Notes: generated from the sequence alone by a model not told the origin. DNA of 64,000 nucleotides from Halohasta salina (GCF_024178165.1 NZ_JAMZIE010000003.1:310001-374000); one strand, 5' to 3'. Positions 13,560-22,474 are shown, numbered from the stretch's first letter. Made by a program: numbers and translations.

Positions 13560-15416
13560 ATGAGTCTGGACGATTTTACGCCCGACGAGCCCGTCGACGA
13601 CCGACGGGAGGGGGCGGCCGACGAGGACGCGGCCGACGCCGCGGATGCGGCCGACGACGCGGCCGAGGAGCCGGCCGACGCCACCGGACCGGGGGTCGAC
13701 GACGAGGAGTTTGAGGAACTGTCGGTCGAAGTCGACGGCGAGGACGTCGGCCTCGGGGCGCTGTCGGTCGCCGAGGGGTTGCGCGTCGCCGAGGAGGCCG
13801 ACGACACCGTCCTCCGGGCGTTCGTCACCGCGGGCAATCGGGAGTCCGTGCGGCTGGGCAAATACCTGCTCGTCCCGTATCCGGACGACGAGACGCTGTT
13901 CTGCCGGATCGTCGGTCTCGAATACGCCCAGGAGTTTCAGGCCGACGACGCCACCGAGATCCACGCCCGTCGAATGATGCGGCAGTCGGGGATCGAGGAA
14001 CGCGACTACAAGTTCATGGCCGAACTCGAACCGGTCGCGGTGCTCTACGAGGATTACGACGACGGCGAGGCCGAACTCAAACGCCGGATGACCGACCGGG
14101 TGCCCAAACCGGGAGCCGTGGTCCAGGAGGCCACCGACAGCGAGGAGATCAAAACCGGGCTCAAGATCCCCGGCGAGGGCGTCTTCCTCGGCCATCTCTC
14201 GGTCGGCGGCGAGAAGGTCGAGACCGCCGCCAGCCCGCCGACGATCGACTATCGTCTCAAAGACGACTACGAGGCCGGCGATCCGCTGGTCTTCCGGCAC
14301 ACCCTCGTGGCCGGCGGCACCGGCTCGGGGAAGACTCACGCCTCGAAGAACGTCCTCCGGCAGTATCTCGACGCCGAGCGGGCCTACCCGATGGACGACG
14401 GCCGCACCGTCCGCCCGGCGGTCGTCCAGTTCGACCCGCAGGACGAGTACGCCCAGATGCACGACGACGGGGAGTTAGGGAGTGCCTACGCCCGCAAACT
14501 GGACCGGGAAGGGATCGCCTACGGGGGTGTCGACGACACGATCGCGCTCGTCCCGAAGGAGGATGGCACCAGCTACGCCGGCGAGAACCACCGTGCCGAG
14601 CGCATCGAGTTCACGATTCCGTTCTCGATGACTCGGCAGCGCCCGTGGCTCGTCGCCGGCAGCAGCCTCAACGAGAACCAGTACGCCGCGCTCAGGCGGC
14701 TACTGAACCGCTTTTTCCGCCAGTACGGCGACAGCGGCACTTACGGCCAGTTCAAAACCTTCCTCGACGATCCCGCGCTCAAGGAGGAACTCGACGAGTC
14801 CGGCCGGGTCCACGAGGCCACCTTCGATGCGGTCAAACGCCGGGTCTTCGGGATGCCGTCGGGGATCTTCGACCAGTCGGCGAAACCCATTACGGATCTC
14901 GACCACCAGCTGGTTCGGCCCGGTGGGCTGACGGTCATTCCGACCTACCACCTGAGTTCGAGTCGGGCCAAGGAGCTGTTCGTGCTGGCGGTGTCGGCGT
15001 ATCTGATCGACGACAAGCTCTCGAACACCCCCGACAGCGACCGGATCAAGGAGACGCCGGTCGTCCTCGGGATGGACGAGGCTCACAACTTCCTGACCGA
15101 CGCCGACACCGTTCAGGCCCGAAAGGTGATCCAGAAGTTCACCGAGGCGGCCAAACAGGGTCGGAAAGAACGGCTTGGGCTGTTTTTGATCACGCAGGAC
15201 CCACAGGACATCGCCGACTCGGTGTTCAAACAGATCAACACAAAGCTCGTGTTGAATCTCGGCGACGAGGACGCGATCAACAGCGTCAACATCCCGTCGA
15301 CCCTCCAATCGAAGGTCCCGTATATGGAGAAAGGCCAGATGGTGGTCTACTCGCCCGACAACTCCGAACCAGTCGAGCTGATCGGCCTGTCGACCTGTCT
15401 CACTCGCCACGACTAG
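13560..15416 (+). CDS. HerA-like/DUF87 hexameric ATPase
   Basis: A 618-residue ATPase. An acidic, low-complexity N-terminus (about 60 residues) is followed by a HerA-like beta-barrel (to about residue 200), then the RecA-type motor: Walker A GGTGSGKTHASKN near residue 255, Walker B VVLGMDEAHNF near 500, sensor LFLITQDPQDIA near 545 and a C-terminal GQMVVYSPDN. HerA family enzymes pump DNA or remodel DNA ends, usually with the nuclease NurA, but many haloarchaeal members stand alone. No nurA, mre11 or rad50 is next to it here. The fold is certain; the substrate is not. Confidence 0.88.
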   Translation: MSLDDFTPDEPVDDRREGAADEDAADAADAADDAAEEPADATGPGVDDEEFEELSVEVDGEDVGLGALSVAEGLRVAEEADDTVLRAFVTAGNRESVRLGKYLLVPYPDDETLFCRIVGLEYAQEFQADDATEIHARRMMRQSGIEERDYKFMAELEPVAVLYEDYDDGEAELKRRMTDRVPKPGAVVQEATDSEEIKTGLKIPGEGVFLGHLSVGGEKVETAASPPTIDYRLKDDYEAGDPLVFRHTLVAGGTGSGKTHASKNVLRQYLDAERAYPMDDGRTVRPAVVQFDPQDEYAQMHDDGELGSAYARKLDREGIAYGGVDDTIALVPKEDGTSYAGENHRAERIEFTIPFSMTRQRPWLVAGSSLNENQYAALRRLLNRFFRQYGDSGTYGQFKTFLDDPALKEELDESGRVHEATFDAVKRRVFGMPSGIFDQSAKPITDLDHQLVRPGGLTVIPTYHLSSSRAKELFVLAVSAYLIDDKLSNTPDSDRIKETPVVLGMDEAHNFLTDADTVQARKVIQKFTEAAKQGRKERLGLFLITQDPQDIADSVFKQINTKLVLNLGDEDAINSVNIPSTLQSKVPYMEKGQMVVYSPDNSEPVELIGLSTCLTRHD

Positions 15417-15479
15417 CCGGCTTTCGGCTGCCGGCGTTGCCGCCGGTCCTGCTGCCCCGGCGTCGACCCCACCGCCGGG

Positions 15480-17165
15480 CTACTGGTTCGGCTCGTCGGG
15501 GGGTTCGTCGACCGACTCGTCGCTGCTCGGTTCAACGGCCGACTGGTCGCCGCTCGATTCGATGGCCGACCGGTCGTCGGCCGACTCGTCGCCCGATTCG
15601 ATGGCTGCGCTGTCGCCGGTCGGCTCGTCGACTGCGGGCTCGGAGTCGGCAGCGTCCGACGGGAAGGCGTCGACCGGTTCGTCGGCGAGGGCCGCCAGTT
15701 GGTCGCGGACGGCCGGTCGTTTGATCGTTCCGGAGGCGGTCCGCGGCAGGGCGTCGGTGAAGGCGATCTGTTTCGGGTATTTGTAGCCGGCCAGCCGCTC
15801 GCGGCAGGCGGCCTCGACGGCCGCCGTCGAGAGCGTCTCGCTTTTCGGGACGACGAGCGCGGCCACCCGCTGGCCCCATTTGTCGTCGTCGACGCCGACG
15901 ACGGCCGCCGCGTCGATCTCCGGATGGTTCCGGAGGACGGCGACGACTTCGCCGGGGTCGACGTTCTCGCCGCCGGTGATGATCCGGTCGTCGAGCCGGT
16001 TGAGGACGAACAGCGAGCCGTCCTCGGTCTGGTAGCCGACGTCGCCGGTGTGGAGCCCGTGTTCGCCGAAGGCATCGACATTGGCGTCGACGTCGCCGTA
16101 GTAGCCGGCGGCGACCATCGGTCCCGAGACGACGATCTCGCCGCGCTCGCCGGTCTCGACCGGCTGCCCCTCGTCGTCGACGATGGTGAGGCCGGTCCAC
16201 AGCAGCGGCCGGCCGACCGTGCCGGGCCGGTCGAAGGCCGCCGCCGGCCGGGCGGTGGCGATCTGGGAGGCGGTTTCGGTCATCCCGTAGGTCGGGAACA
16301 CCGGCACCGAGTAGTTGCGGCAGCGCTCGAGCAGCGAGTCCGGCGCGGGAGCACCGCCGAGCAACACCGCCCGCAGGGATTCCGAGAGCGTCCCCCGGCG
16401 TTCGAGCATCTCGGCGAGCATCGTCGGCACCAGCGAGACGATGCTGACGTCGTAGCGGTCGATGTCGTCGGCGACACCGCCGGGATCGAACCCCGACCGC
16501 AGGACGACCGCCGTCCCGTACAGCGTCGACCGGAAGACGGGGGCGAGCCCACCGACGTGGTAGAACGCGAGCGTGAGCAGCCACCGGTCGTCTGGGTCGA
16601 CCCCGAGTCGGAACGCCGAGGCCGTCGCGCTGGCCAGCAGGTTCCCCATCGTGAGAACGACCGCCTTCGGCTCGCCGGTCGACCCCGAGGTGTAGACCAT
16701 CAACTGGGGGTCGTCACGGGACCAATCGACGGGGTCGATCGGTTCGGGTTCGACCGCACGAAACGACTGGACCTCCGCCCACTGGGGGTCGTCGACCGAG
16801 GCCACGGGCGTCGAGCCGGCGGCCTCGACGGCCAGCTGTTCGGTGTCGGCCCCACAGACGACCACCGAGAGATCGCTGTGGTCGATCTGGCCGGCGAGTT
16901 CGGCCGCGGTCAGCCGGTCGTTGAGGGGGACCAGTCGGACCCCCAACCGCTGGGCCGCATGGAGGAGACAGATCGACAACAGCTGGGTCTCCATGAGCAT
17001 CCCGACGTGGTCGCCGGGCTCGATCCCGAGGGCTGCGAGCCGACCGGCCGTCTCGTCGACGGCGGCATCGAGGCCGCTGTAGGACCACCGGGTGTCGGTG
17101 TCGGTGTCGATCAACGCCAGCGCTTCGGGGGTCGCCGCCGCCCGGTGGGTGAGCCAGTCGTACAT
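15480..17165 (-). CDS. menE: 2-succinylbenzoate--CoA ligase (menaquinone synthesis)
   Basis: A 561-residue AMP-forming acyl-CoA synthetase. Visible motifs are the P-loop YTSGSTGEPKAVV near residue 168, YGMTETAS near 294, TGDVGYQTEDG near 374, the hinge NRLDDRIITGGENVDP near 390 and the catalytic lysine motif ASGTIKRP near 480. It activates o-succinylbenzoate for naphthoquinone ring closure in menaquinone synthesis; the MenE assignment rests on length and overall similarity, and another acyl-CoA ligase is possible. The last 70 residues are a repetitive Ser/Asp/Glu tail not found in bacterial MenE. No other men gene is adjacent. Confidence 0.8.
   Translation of the reverse strand: MYDWLTHRAAATPEALALIDTDTDTRWSYSGLDAAVDETAGRLAALGIEPGDHVGMLMETQLLSICLLHAAQRLGVRLVPLNDRLTAAELAGQIDHSDLSVVVCGADTEQLAVEAAGSTPVASVDDPQWAEVQSFRAVEPEPIDPVDWSRDDPQLMVYTSGSTGEPKAVVLTMGNLLASATASAFRLGVDPDDRWLLTLAFYHVGGLAPVFRSTLYGTAVVLRSGFDPGGVADDIDRYDVSIVSLVPTMLAEMLERRGTLSESLRAVLLGGAPAPDSLLERCRNYSVPVFPTYGMTETASQIATARPAAAFDRPGTVGRPLLWTGLTIVDDEGQPVETGERGEIVVSGPMVAAGYYGDVDANVDAFGEHGLHTGDVGYQTEDGSLFVLNRLDDRIITGGENVDPGEVVAVLRNHPEIDAAAVVGVDDDKWGQRVAALVVPKSETLSTAAVEAACRERLAGYKYPKQIAFTDALPRTASGTIKRPAVRDQLAALADEPVDAFPSDAADSEPAVDEPTGDSAAIESGDESADDRSAIESSGDQSAVEPSSDESVDEPPDEPNQ
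15485..15640. repeat. degenerate repeats encoding the acidic tail of MenE
   Basis: The 3' end of menE repeats units such as CGATTCGATGGC (near 15555 and 15592) and GACTCGTCG, translated on the reverse strand as recurring AIES and SGDES/SSDES blocks. It looks like internal repeat expansion that lengthened the C-terminal tail. Confidence 0.5.
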
Positions 17166-17184
17166 TGCTACGTACTACGACCGG

Positions 17185-17622
17185 TCATTGGGCGTCGTCG
17201 GACGGATGGACGGTGAGTACGGGTGTCTCGGCAGTCCGAACCACTCGTTCGGTGACGCTGCCGAGGAGATACCGGTCGAGCCCGGTGCGGCCGTGGGTCC
17301 CCATCACGATCAGATCGGCCCCTTCGCTGGCAGCGTGCTCGACGATTTCTTCGTGTGGCGATCCCGAGACGATCGTCGAAACCGTTCGGACACCGGCGTC
17401 TTCGGCCGTCTCGACGGTCGACTCGACTGCGGCCTCGCCCTGTTCTTTGAGCGCGCCGACGATCGTCTCGGCCCCGGCGTCGAACGAGGCATAGGCTGCC
17501 GTATCGACGACGTACAGCACGTGCAGTTGCGCATCGTACCGCTCGGCCAACTCGACGGCATGGTCGAGGGCCGCCTGCGAGGCCGGCTCTCCGTCCGTCG
17601 GAAAGAGGATCTCGTCGTACAT
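17185..17622 (-). CDS. universal stress protein, UspA family
   Basis: A 145-residue single-domain Usp. I use the ATG at 17622 (MYDEILFPTDGEPAS), the standard N-terminus of the family, not an upstream in-frame codon. The ATP-binding signature is complete: GTHGRTGLDRYLLGSVTERV near residues 105-125, with PVLTV after it. Such proteins bind ATP as dimers and are linked to stress survival; their partners are usually unknown. It lies 19 bases upstream of menE on the same strand and may be co-transcribed, although a functional link is unlikely. Confidence 0.93.
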   Translation of the reverse strand: MYDEILFPTDGEPASQAALDHAVELAERYDAQLHVLYVVDTAAYASFDAGAETIVGALKEQGEAAVESTVETAEDAGVRTVSTIVSGSPHEEIVEHAASEGADLIVMGTHGRTGLDRYLLGSVTERVVRTAETPVLTVHPSDDAQ

Positions 17623-17705
17623 TCTGGTCGATTTTCTCTCTGTCAGCACATAATCCCTTGGGCGCTGCTGCAGGAATTATCGAACCCCCAACCAGTCGAC
17701 GGAAC

Positions 17706-17721
17706 CCACCCGCGTGGGTGG
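17706..17721. promoter_or_regulatory. inverted repeat CCACCC-GCGT-GGGTGG
   Basis: Six-base perfect arms around GCGT in the divergent region between uspA and tfb, 84 bases upstream of the uspA start. It could be an operator. There is no U-tract, so a terminator is unlikely. Confidence 0.3.
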
Positions 17722-17770
17722 CGTCAGATTCTTATTCGTTCGATTGTTCCCACTGTCGACGCGATCGACC

Positions 17771-17795
17771 CAGCAGTCGGTAAATCCGGCTGCTG
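17771..17795. promoter_or_regulatory. long imperfect palindrome upstream of the tfb TATA box
   Basis: Ten-base arms, CAGCAGTCGG and CCGGCTGCTG, flank TAAAT; nine of ten positions pair. It lies 33-58 bp upstream of the TTTATATG TATA box of the TFB gene, where an archaeal activator would bind. The size and symmetry fit a dimeric regulator site. Confidence 0.45.
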
Positions 17796-17828
17796 TCGTG
17801 CGGTTCGATGACGCAAGCCACACAAAAG

Positions 17829-17836
17829 TTTATATG
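17829..17836 (+). promoter_or_regulatory. TATA box of the TFB gene
   Basis: TTTATATG preceded by an A-rich CACAAAAG stretch that fits a BRE. Transcription should start near 17855-17860, leaving a leader of about 55 bases before the ATG at 17914. A strong Shine-Dalgarno, GGGGGAG, sits about six bases before that ATG, so this gene has a leader and an RBS, unlike most neighbours. Confidence 0.6.
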
Positions 17837-17913
17837 CCCTGAAAACTTACAATATGTTAGGAAAACCCACCTGCCCTCTTTTTTCCGGCGCGTGGGAGCA
17901 TCCGGGGGAGACT

Positions 17914-18885
17914 ATGAGCGATACAACGATCAAACAGTACGCGAGGACCGAGGAACGACCGACAGACAACCGGGAGAGCGAGGAGACACACCGCTGTCCG
18001 GAGTGTGAGGGCCACCTGATCACCGACGAGGAGCACGCCGAGACCGTCTGCCGGGACTGTGGGCTCGTCGTCGAGGCCGACGCCGTCGACCGGGGACCCG
18101 AGTGGCGCGCCTTCGACAGCGCCGAGCGCGACTCGAAGTCACGCGTGGGCGCGCCCACGACCAAGATGATGCACGACAAGGGGCTCAGCACGAACATCGG
18201 CTGGCAGAACCGCGACGCCTACGGCAAGTCGCTGTCGTCGAACCAGCGCCGCCAGATGCAGCGGCTCCGGACGTGGAACGAGCGGTTCCGCACCCGGGAC
18301 AGCAAGGAGCGCAACCTCAAACAGGCGCTCGGCGAGATCGACCGGATGGCCTCGGCGTTGGGGCTGCCGAAGGCCGTCCGCGAGACTGCCTCGGTGATCT
18401 ACCGCCGGGCACTCGACGAGGACCTGCTGCCGGGCCGCTCGATTGAGGGGGTAGCGACCGCCTCGCTGTACGCGGCGGCGAGGCAGATGGGCACCCCGCG
18501 GAGCCTCGACGAGTTCACCGCCGTCTCGCGGGTCGACAAGATGGAGATGACCCGGACCTACCGCTACGTTGTTCGGGAGCTCAAACTGGAGGTCCAGCCC
18601 GCCGACCCCGAGCAGTACGTCCCGCGGTTCGTCTCCCGACTCGATCTCGGCGACGAGGTCGAACGCGAGGCCCGCTCGCTGTTGCGGGGCGCCAAGGAGG
18701 CCTCGATCACCAGCGGCAAATCGCCGGTCGGCCTCGCGGCGGCCGCGGTGTACGCTGCCGCACTCCTGACCAACCAGAAGGTGACCCAAAGCGAGGTCGG
18801 TAACGTCGCCGACATCTCGGAAGTCACGATCCGCAACCGCTACAAGGAACTCCTCGACGTCGACCACGGCGAGCTATTCGAATAG
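17914..18885 (+). CDS. tfb: transcription initiation factor IIB (TFB)
   Basis: A 323-residue basal factor that binds TBP-DNA at the BRE and recruits RNA polymerase. The N-terminal zinc ribbon has Cys28, Cys31, Cys46 and Cys49 (RCPEC and CRDC); the B-reader region follows (EWRAFDS, then RVGAPTT); two cyclin folds fill residues 125-310, with the recognition helix near SEVTIRNRYKEL at the end. The ATG at 17914 is chosen for its Shine-Dalgarno and the usual MSD start; an in-frame ATG at 17854 would add 20 atypical residues. Haloarchaea carry several TFB paralogues, so this may be one of a set. A palindrome upstream suggests specific regulation. Confidence 0.95.
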   Translation: MSDTTIKQYARTEERPTDNRESEETHRCPECEGHLITDEEHAETVCRDCGLVVEADAVDRGPEWRAFDSAERDSKSRVGAPTTKMMHDKGLSTNIGWQNRDAYGKSLSSNQRRQMQRLRTWNERFRTRDSKERNLKQALGEIDRMASALGLPKAVRETASVIYRRALDEDLLPGRSIEGVATASLYAAARQMGTPRSLDEFTAVSRVDKMEMTRTYRYVVRELKLEVQPADPEQYVPRFVSRLDLGDEVEREARSLLRGAKEASITSGKSPVGLAAAAVYAAALLTNQKVTQSEVGNVADISEVTIRNRYKELLDVDHGELFE

Positions 18886-18949
18886 CTATATATTCATTTA
18901 GTCGTCATTTCACACAAGGTTTTCACTTCGGCGTGCGGTATGTGGTGAC

Positions 18950-19135
18950 ATGGAGGAAGCCTTCGTCCAACTCCACTGTTCGGAGTGTGGCAAACACTGG
19001 CAGAAGAACCCGACGACTGCGCCGGAACTGCGGTCGAACTTCAGCTGTCCGAACTGCCATGCGACCCGCCGGTTCGCCGAGTTCCTCCGAACCGAGCGGG
19101 ATCTCGAAGCGGTCAAACAGTTTCAGGAGTCCTAG
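18950..19135 (+). CDS. small zinc-ribbon protein
   Basis: A 61-residue protein with two Cys pairs, LHCSECGKHW at residue 9-18 and FSCPNCHATR at 31-40, forming a compact zinc ribbon, followed by a charged helix (EFLRTERDLEAVKQF). Such small zinc fingers are abundant in haloarchaea and are thought to bind nucleic acid or protein; none of the residues points to one partner. It is on the same strand as tfb, 64 bases downstream, behind an AT-rich spacer with its own possible promoter. Confidence 0.75.
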   Translation: MEEAFVQLHCSECGKHWQKNPTTAPELRSNFSCPNCHATRRFAEFLRTERDLEAVKQFQES

Positions 19136-19249
19136 CGCGCCGTCGACTGCCGGGGTGCGCGCGAGCCGAATCCGGGGGGAGAACCGCCCGAATCGCCCGC
19201 ACAGCCTGGCGGACTATCATCATTCATCAGTGGCAACCCGTCGCTCGGC

Positions 19250-19261
19250 GGCTATATAGCC
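19250..19261. promoter_or_regulatory. perfect 12-bp palindrome upstream of the UPF0058 gene
   Basis: GGCTATATAGCC is perfectly self-complementary. It lies about 40 bases upstream of a TATA-like ACTATAAC (19301-19308) that serves the UPF0058 gene, so it may be an operator or a second TATA element. The remaining 19136-19249 spacer shows nothing else. Confidence 0.35.
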
Positions 19262-19334
19262 ACAATAGATACACTCCTTGTTAACTCATCTCAAGATAGT
19301 ACTATAACCCTCCGGTCGCAACGAGAGTTTGCTC

Positions 19335-19580
19335 ATGAAGAAGCAGGAGCTCATTCACCTACACGGCCTGCTTGCCGAGGTACGTACTCAGTGTGAGATG
19401 TGGGAAGGCGAATTCGAACTCACCGAATACGAAACCCTTGGCATCAAGCCGACATCGATCCACAAGTCGAAGACCGATCACAAAGCAGCTGTTTTCAAAC
19501 TGGCAAAAGGAATCACGTCCTCGATGGCCGAGGCCGAAGCGGAATCGGAGTCCGAACCGCTGGCTCCCAACGCTGACTAA
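19335..19580 (+). CDS. UPF0058 family protein
   Basis: An 81-residue protein starting MKKQELIHLHGLLAEVR, with the family block GIKPTSIHKSKTDHKAAVFKLA near residues 38-58, and an acidic Glu/Ala/Ser tail. UPF0058 is a small archaeal family of unknown function, helical, with conserved His and Lys. The ATG at 19335 is used; an upstream TTG in frame would add two residues only. A TATA-like element is at about the right distance for a very short leader. Compared with its neighbours the gene has lower GC, as does the spacer before it. Confidence 0.8.
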   Translation: MKKQELIHLHGLLAEVRTQCEMWEGEFELTEYETLGIKPTSIHKSKTDHKAAVFKLAKGITSSMAEAEAESESEPLAPNAD

Positions 19581-19695
19581 CACTTCGAACAGTGTTCTGC
19601 AGCTCTCGATCGCCGAGCGACAGCCTCATTTGCTAGTCCGTACCCGTCTTGTCGACCCGACTCGGTGATCGCCAGCGGCGTCGAACGAAATCGGA

Positions 19696-20697
19696 TCAGT
19701 CCGCCATCTGGTCGTCCGTCGCTTGCTCGTCGGCCGACACCGTGTCGACGGTCCCTGCCCGACTCGACCGTAGTTTGCCGTACAGCACCGCCCCGATGTA
19801 GAGCCCCACGGCAACGAGGACGATCATTCCGCCGGCGGTCGCCTCGTACTGGAACGAGAGTGTGATCCCCACGAGCACCGCGATCTCGGCCAGCACCACC
19901 GACGCGAGCAGGGCTTCACGGAAACTCCGGGCGATCTGTGTGGCCCCCGCGACCGGGACGACGAGCATCGCCGCGACGAGGATCACGCCCATGATCTGCA
20001 TCGCGCCGACGACCACCATCGCGGTCAGCATGACCATCACGCGATTGTACCACCGGACGTTGATTCCTGCGACCTGCGCGGCCGTCTCGTCGAACGTCAC
20101 GTACAACAGCTGTTTGTAGGTCACCCCGACGACGAGTGCGATGATCGCAAACAAGCCCACCAGAAGGATCGTGTTCTGGTTGGTGACCGTCGACAGATTG
20201 CCGAACAGGTACTGGTTGACTCCCACCGCGAGCCCACCCGAGTTGAGACTGATCAGCACCGCGCCGAGCGCAAAGCCGGTCGACAGCACGATCGCCATCG
20301 AGACGTCGTTGTAGGCGTCGGTCGCTTCCGAGATCAACTCGATGGCGAGGGCGGCGAGCATGGCCACGACGACGGCCGTGAGGTACGGCGAGACGCCAAC
20401 CCCGAGGACGGCGTTGACGAACAGCCCGACCGCAACGCCCGCAAACGCGGTGTGTGCCAGCGCGTCGCCGATCAACGCGAGTTGACGGTGGACGAGAAAC
20501 GTCCCGATGAGGGGGGCCATCACCGCGATCAGCATTCCGACGAGAAACGCCCGATGCATGAAGCCGTACTGGAGCATCCCGATGCCGAACTGGTCGGCGA
20601 CCAAGAGTATGGCGTCGCTCCACCGTTCGAGCAGCCAGTACAGGACGTCGTACGGGACGCCGAGGGCGCCCGACACGACCAATAGGGAGGAACTCAT
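19696..20697 (-). CDS. znuB: metal ABC transporter permease (ZnuB/TroC family)
   Basis: A 333-residue permease with eight or nine hydrophobic helices and the ABC-3 family features: GTFLVHRQLALIGDALAHTAFAGVA near residue 65-90, where the DALAHTAFAG loop contacts the ATPase, and LLVALA-type late helices. It has a 35-residue polar C-terminal tail. It forms the membrane channel for zinc or manganese import. Its start overlaps the ATPase stop by four bases (ATGA), and it is the last gene of a binding protein-ATPase-permease operon. Confidence 0.9.
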   Translation of the reverse strand: MSSSLLVVSGALGVPYDVLYWLLERWSDAILLVADQFGIGMLQYGFMHRAFLVGMLIAVMAPLIGTFLVHRQLALIGDALAHTAFAGVAVGLFVNAVLGVGVSPYLTAVVVAMLAALAIELISEATDAYNDVSMAIVLSTGFALGAVLISLNSGGLAVGVNQYLFGNLSTVTNQNTILLVGLFAIIALVVGVTYKQLLYVTFDETAAQVAGINVRWYNRVMVMLTAMVVVGAMQIMGVILVAAMLVVPVAGATQIARSFREALLASVVLAEIAVLVGITLSFQYEATAGGMIVLVAVGLYIGAVLYGKLRSSRAGTVDTVSADEQATDDQMAD

Positions 20698-21437
20698 CGC
20701 GGCTCCACCCGCTCGCCGCGGTGGACGTTAGTGCCGTAGGCCCTGTCTAAGGCGTCGCTGTCGGCGAACTCGGTCGGCGAGCCGTCGAAGTAGAGTTCGC
20801 GGTTGAGACAGACCACCCGATCGGCGTGTTCGAGGACGGCTCCGATGTCGTGTTCGACGAGCAGCACCGTCATTCCGTCGGCGTTGAGCCCGGCAAGGAG
20901 TTCGAAGAAGGCATCCACCGATTCGGCGTCGACGCCGACGGTCGGCTCGTCGAGCACGAGCAGATCGGCCTCACCTGCGAGTGCGCGAGCGATGTAGGCG
21001 CGCTGGCGCTGGCCGCCCGAGAGTTTGGTGATCCGCCGGTCGGCCAGATGGTCGATCCCGACCGTCTCTAGGGCCTGCTGTGTGAGCTCCCGGTCTCGTT
21101 TGCCGACGCGACCGAAGCCGGTGTGTGGGAACCGGCCCATCAGGACGACTTCGGCGACCGTGATCGGCATCTGTTTCGTGTTTTCGGTGACGTCTTGGGC
21201 GACGTAGCCGACGCGTTCGCGGTCGACGAACTCGTCGGCGGGATGGCCGAACAGCTCGATGCGGCCCGCATCCGGCGTGTGAAGCCCCAAACACAGCCGG
21301 AGGAGCGTGCTTTTCCCGGAGCCGTTCGGCCCGATCAGGCCGACGTACTCCCCGGCGTCGACGGTGAGTGAGACGTCTTTGACGACGGGACTCGCCGTGT
21401 AGCCGAACGAGACGTCGTCGAGTGTGAGTAGTGTCAT
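20694..21437 (-). CDS. znuC: metal ABC transporter ATP-binding protein (ZnuC family)
   Basis: A 247-residue ABC ATPase. I use the ATG at 21437 (MTLLTLDDVSFGY) because the longer open frame lies inside the upstream gene. Walker A GPNGSGKST near residue 37, Q-loop in YVAQDV, signature LSGGQRQRAYIARAL near 137 and Walker B LLVLDEPTVGVD near 158 are intact, as is the switch His in LVEHDIG. It drives metal import with the downstream permease. It starts 11 bases after the binding-protein stop, so the three genes are one unit. Confidence 0.93.
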   Translation of the reverse strand: MTLLTLDDVSFGYTASPVVKDVSLTVDAGEYVGLIGPNGSGKSTLLRLCLGLHTPDAGRIELFGHPADEFVDRERVGYVAQDVTENTKQMPITVAEVVLMGRFPHTGFGRVGKRDRELTQQALETVGIDHLADRRITKLSGGQRQRAYIARALAGEADLLVLDEPTVGVDAESVDAFFELLAGLNADGMTVLLVEHDIGAVLEHADRVVCLNRELYFDGSPTEFADSDALDRAYGTNVHRGERVEPR

Positions 21438-21448
21438 GGTATCGCTGA

Positions 21449-22474
21449 TTACTCGAAATTGCGCCATTCGGCGTCGAACCCGGCGTCCGGCTCGCCCGCA
21501 TCGAGCAGTAGCTCGAAGGTGTTCATGTTGATGTTGCGGGCGATCTCGAAGTAGCCCCAGCCGCGGTCGACCCATTCGGGGGTGGTTCCGGCGTACGGCG
21601 TCACGGGGTAGTAGGCCTCGACGGCGGTTTCCTCGCGGAGCTGTGTGGCGGGTCGGCGGGGTTCGAAGACCGCCGCCCCGATGGCCGTAAGATCGTACTC
21701 GGCGATCGTGTCCTCGGCGCGCTGCATATCGGCCGGTCTGACATCGCCCTCGGCGGCGAGGTTCGAGACGAGCGGGCGGATGGTCGCCCCGTATCGTTCG
21801 CCGACGTAGGCGAAGGCGTTGTGGGCGGCCAGAAAGACGACATCCCGCTCGGCGGCCGCAAAGATCGCCTCCCACTCGGCGTCGAGGCTGTCCAACTCGG
21901 CTTTGACCGATTCCGCGTTCTCACGGAGGGCGGTCTCTTCGTCGGGAACGACGTCGACGAGACCGTCGGCGATGGTGTCGACGGCCTGTCCGGCCAGCGA
22001 GGGGTCGAGCCAGAAGTGTGGGTCCTTCCCGCCGGCGATCTCCTCGTCGTCGTCGACGGTGGCGAGCAGATCCATCAACTCGACCCCCTCGCGGGCGTTG
22101 ATCATGTGGGTATCCGCGCCGTCGTCCTCGACGGTCCGGATCGCCCGGTCGGCCCACGGCTGGAAGTCGGGGCCGACGGTGATGAACGCATCCGCGTCGA
22201 TGATGTCCCGCGTGATCGACGGGTCGGGCTCCCAGCCGTGGCCGTGGAGCCCGGTCGGCACGAGGTTGTCGACCGTCAGTTCGGTTCCGTCGGCGATCTG
22301 CCGAGCGAAATCGTAAAACGTGAAAAACGAGGCGACAGCCACGGGCCCGTCAGTGTCGGCTGTACTACCGGTACAGCCGGCGAGCCCGGCGGTAACTGTT
22401 GCTGCCCCCAAGCCGAGAAAGCGTCGCCGAGAGGTGCGATGGGGTCGGTTTGCCGTACCTGCGTCGTCTGGCAT
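21449..22474 (-). CDS. znuA: metal ABC transporter substrate-binding lipoprotein (ZnuA family)
   Basis: A 341-residue binding protein with a Tat signal (SRRRFLG at residue 15) and a lipobox LAGC at about 31-34, so it is exported folded and lipid-anchored at Cys34. Family metal ligands are visible: HGHGWEPDP near residue 80, KDPHFWLDP near 150 and AAHNAFAYVGERYG near 215, with an acidic ligand expected later. There is no His-rich loop of the kind common in zinc-specific members, so manganese cannot be excluded. It is the first gene of the operon and follows a palindrome-containing promoter. Confidence 0.9.
   Translation of the reverse strand: MPDDAGTANRPHRTSRRRFLGLGAATVTAGLAGCTGSTADTDGPVAVASFFTFYDFARQIADGTELTVDNLVPTGLHGHGWEPDPSITRDIIDADAFITVGPDFQPWADRAIRTVEDDGADTHMINAREGVELMDLLATVDDDEEIAGGKDPHFWLDPSLAGQAVDTIADGLVDVVPDEETALRENAESVKAELDSLDAEWEAIFAAAERDVVFLAAHNAFAYVGERYGATIRPLVSNLAAEGDVRPADMQRAEDTIAEYDLTAIGAAVFEPRRPATQLREETAVEAYYPVTPYAGTTPEWVDRGWGYFEIARNINMNTFELLLDAGEPDAGFDAEWRNFE

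Noticed and set aside
15699-17216. A 505-codon plus-strand frame opposite menE
   Set aside because: Shadow of menE; the reverse-strand protein has all the adenylate-forming enzyme motifs.
17854-17913. Longer start for TFB at 17854
   Set aside because: The added 20 residues are atypical of TFB, and the ATG at 17914 has a Shine-Dalgarno at the right spacing.
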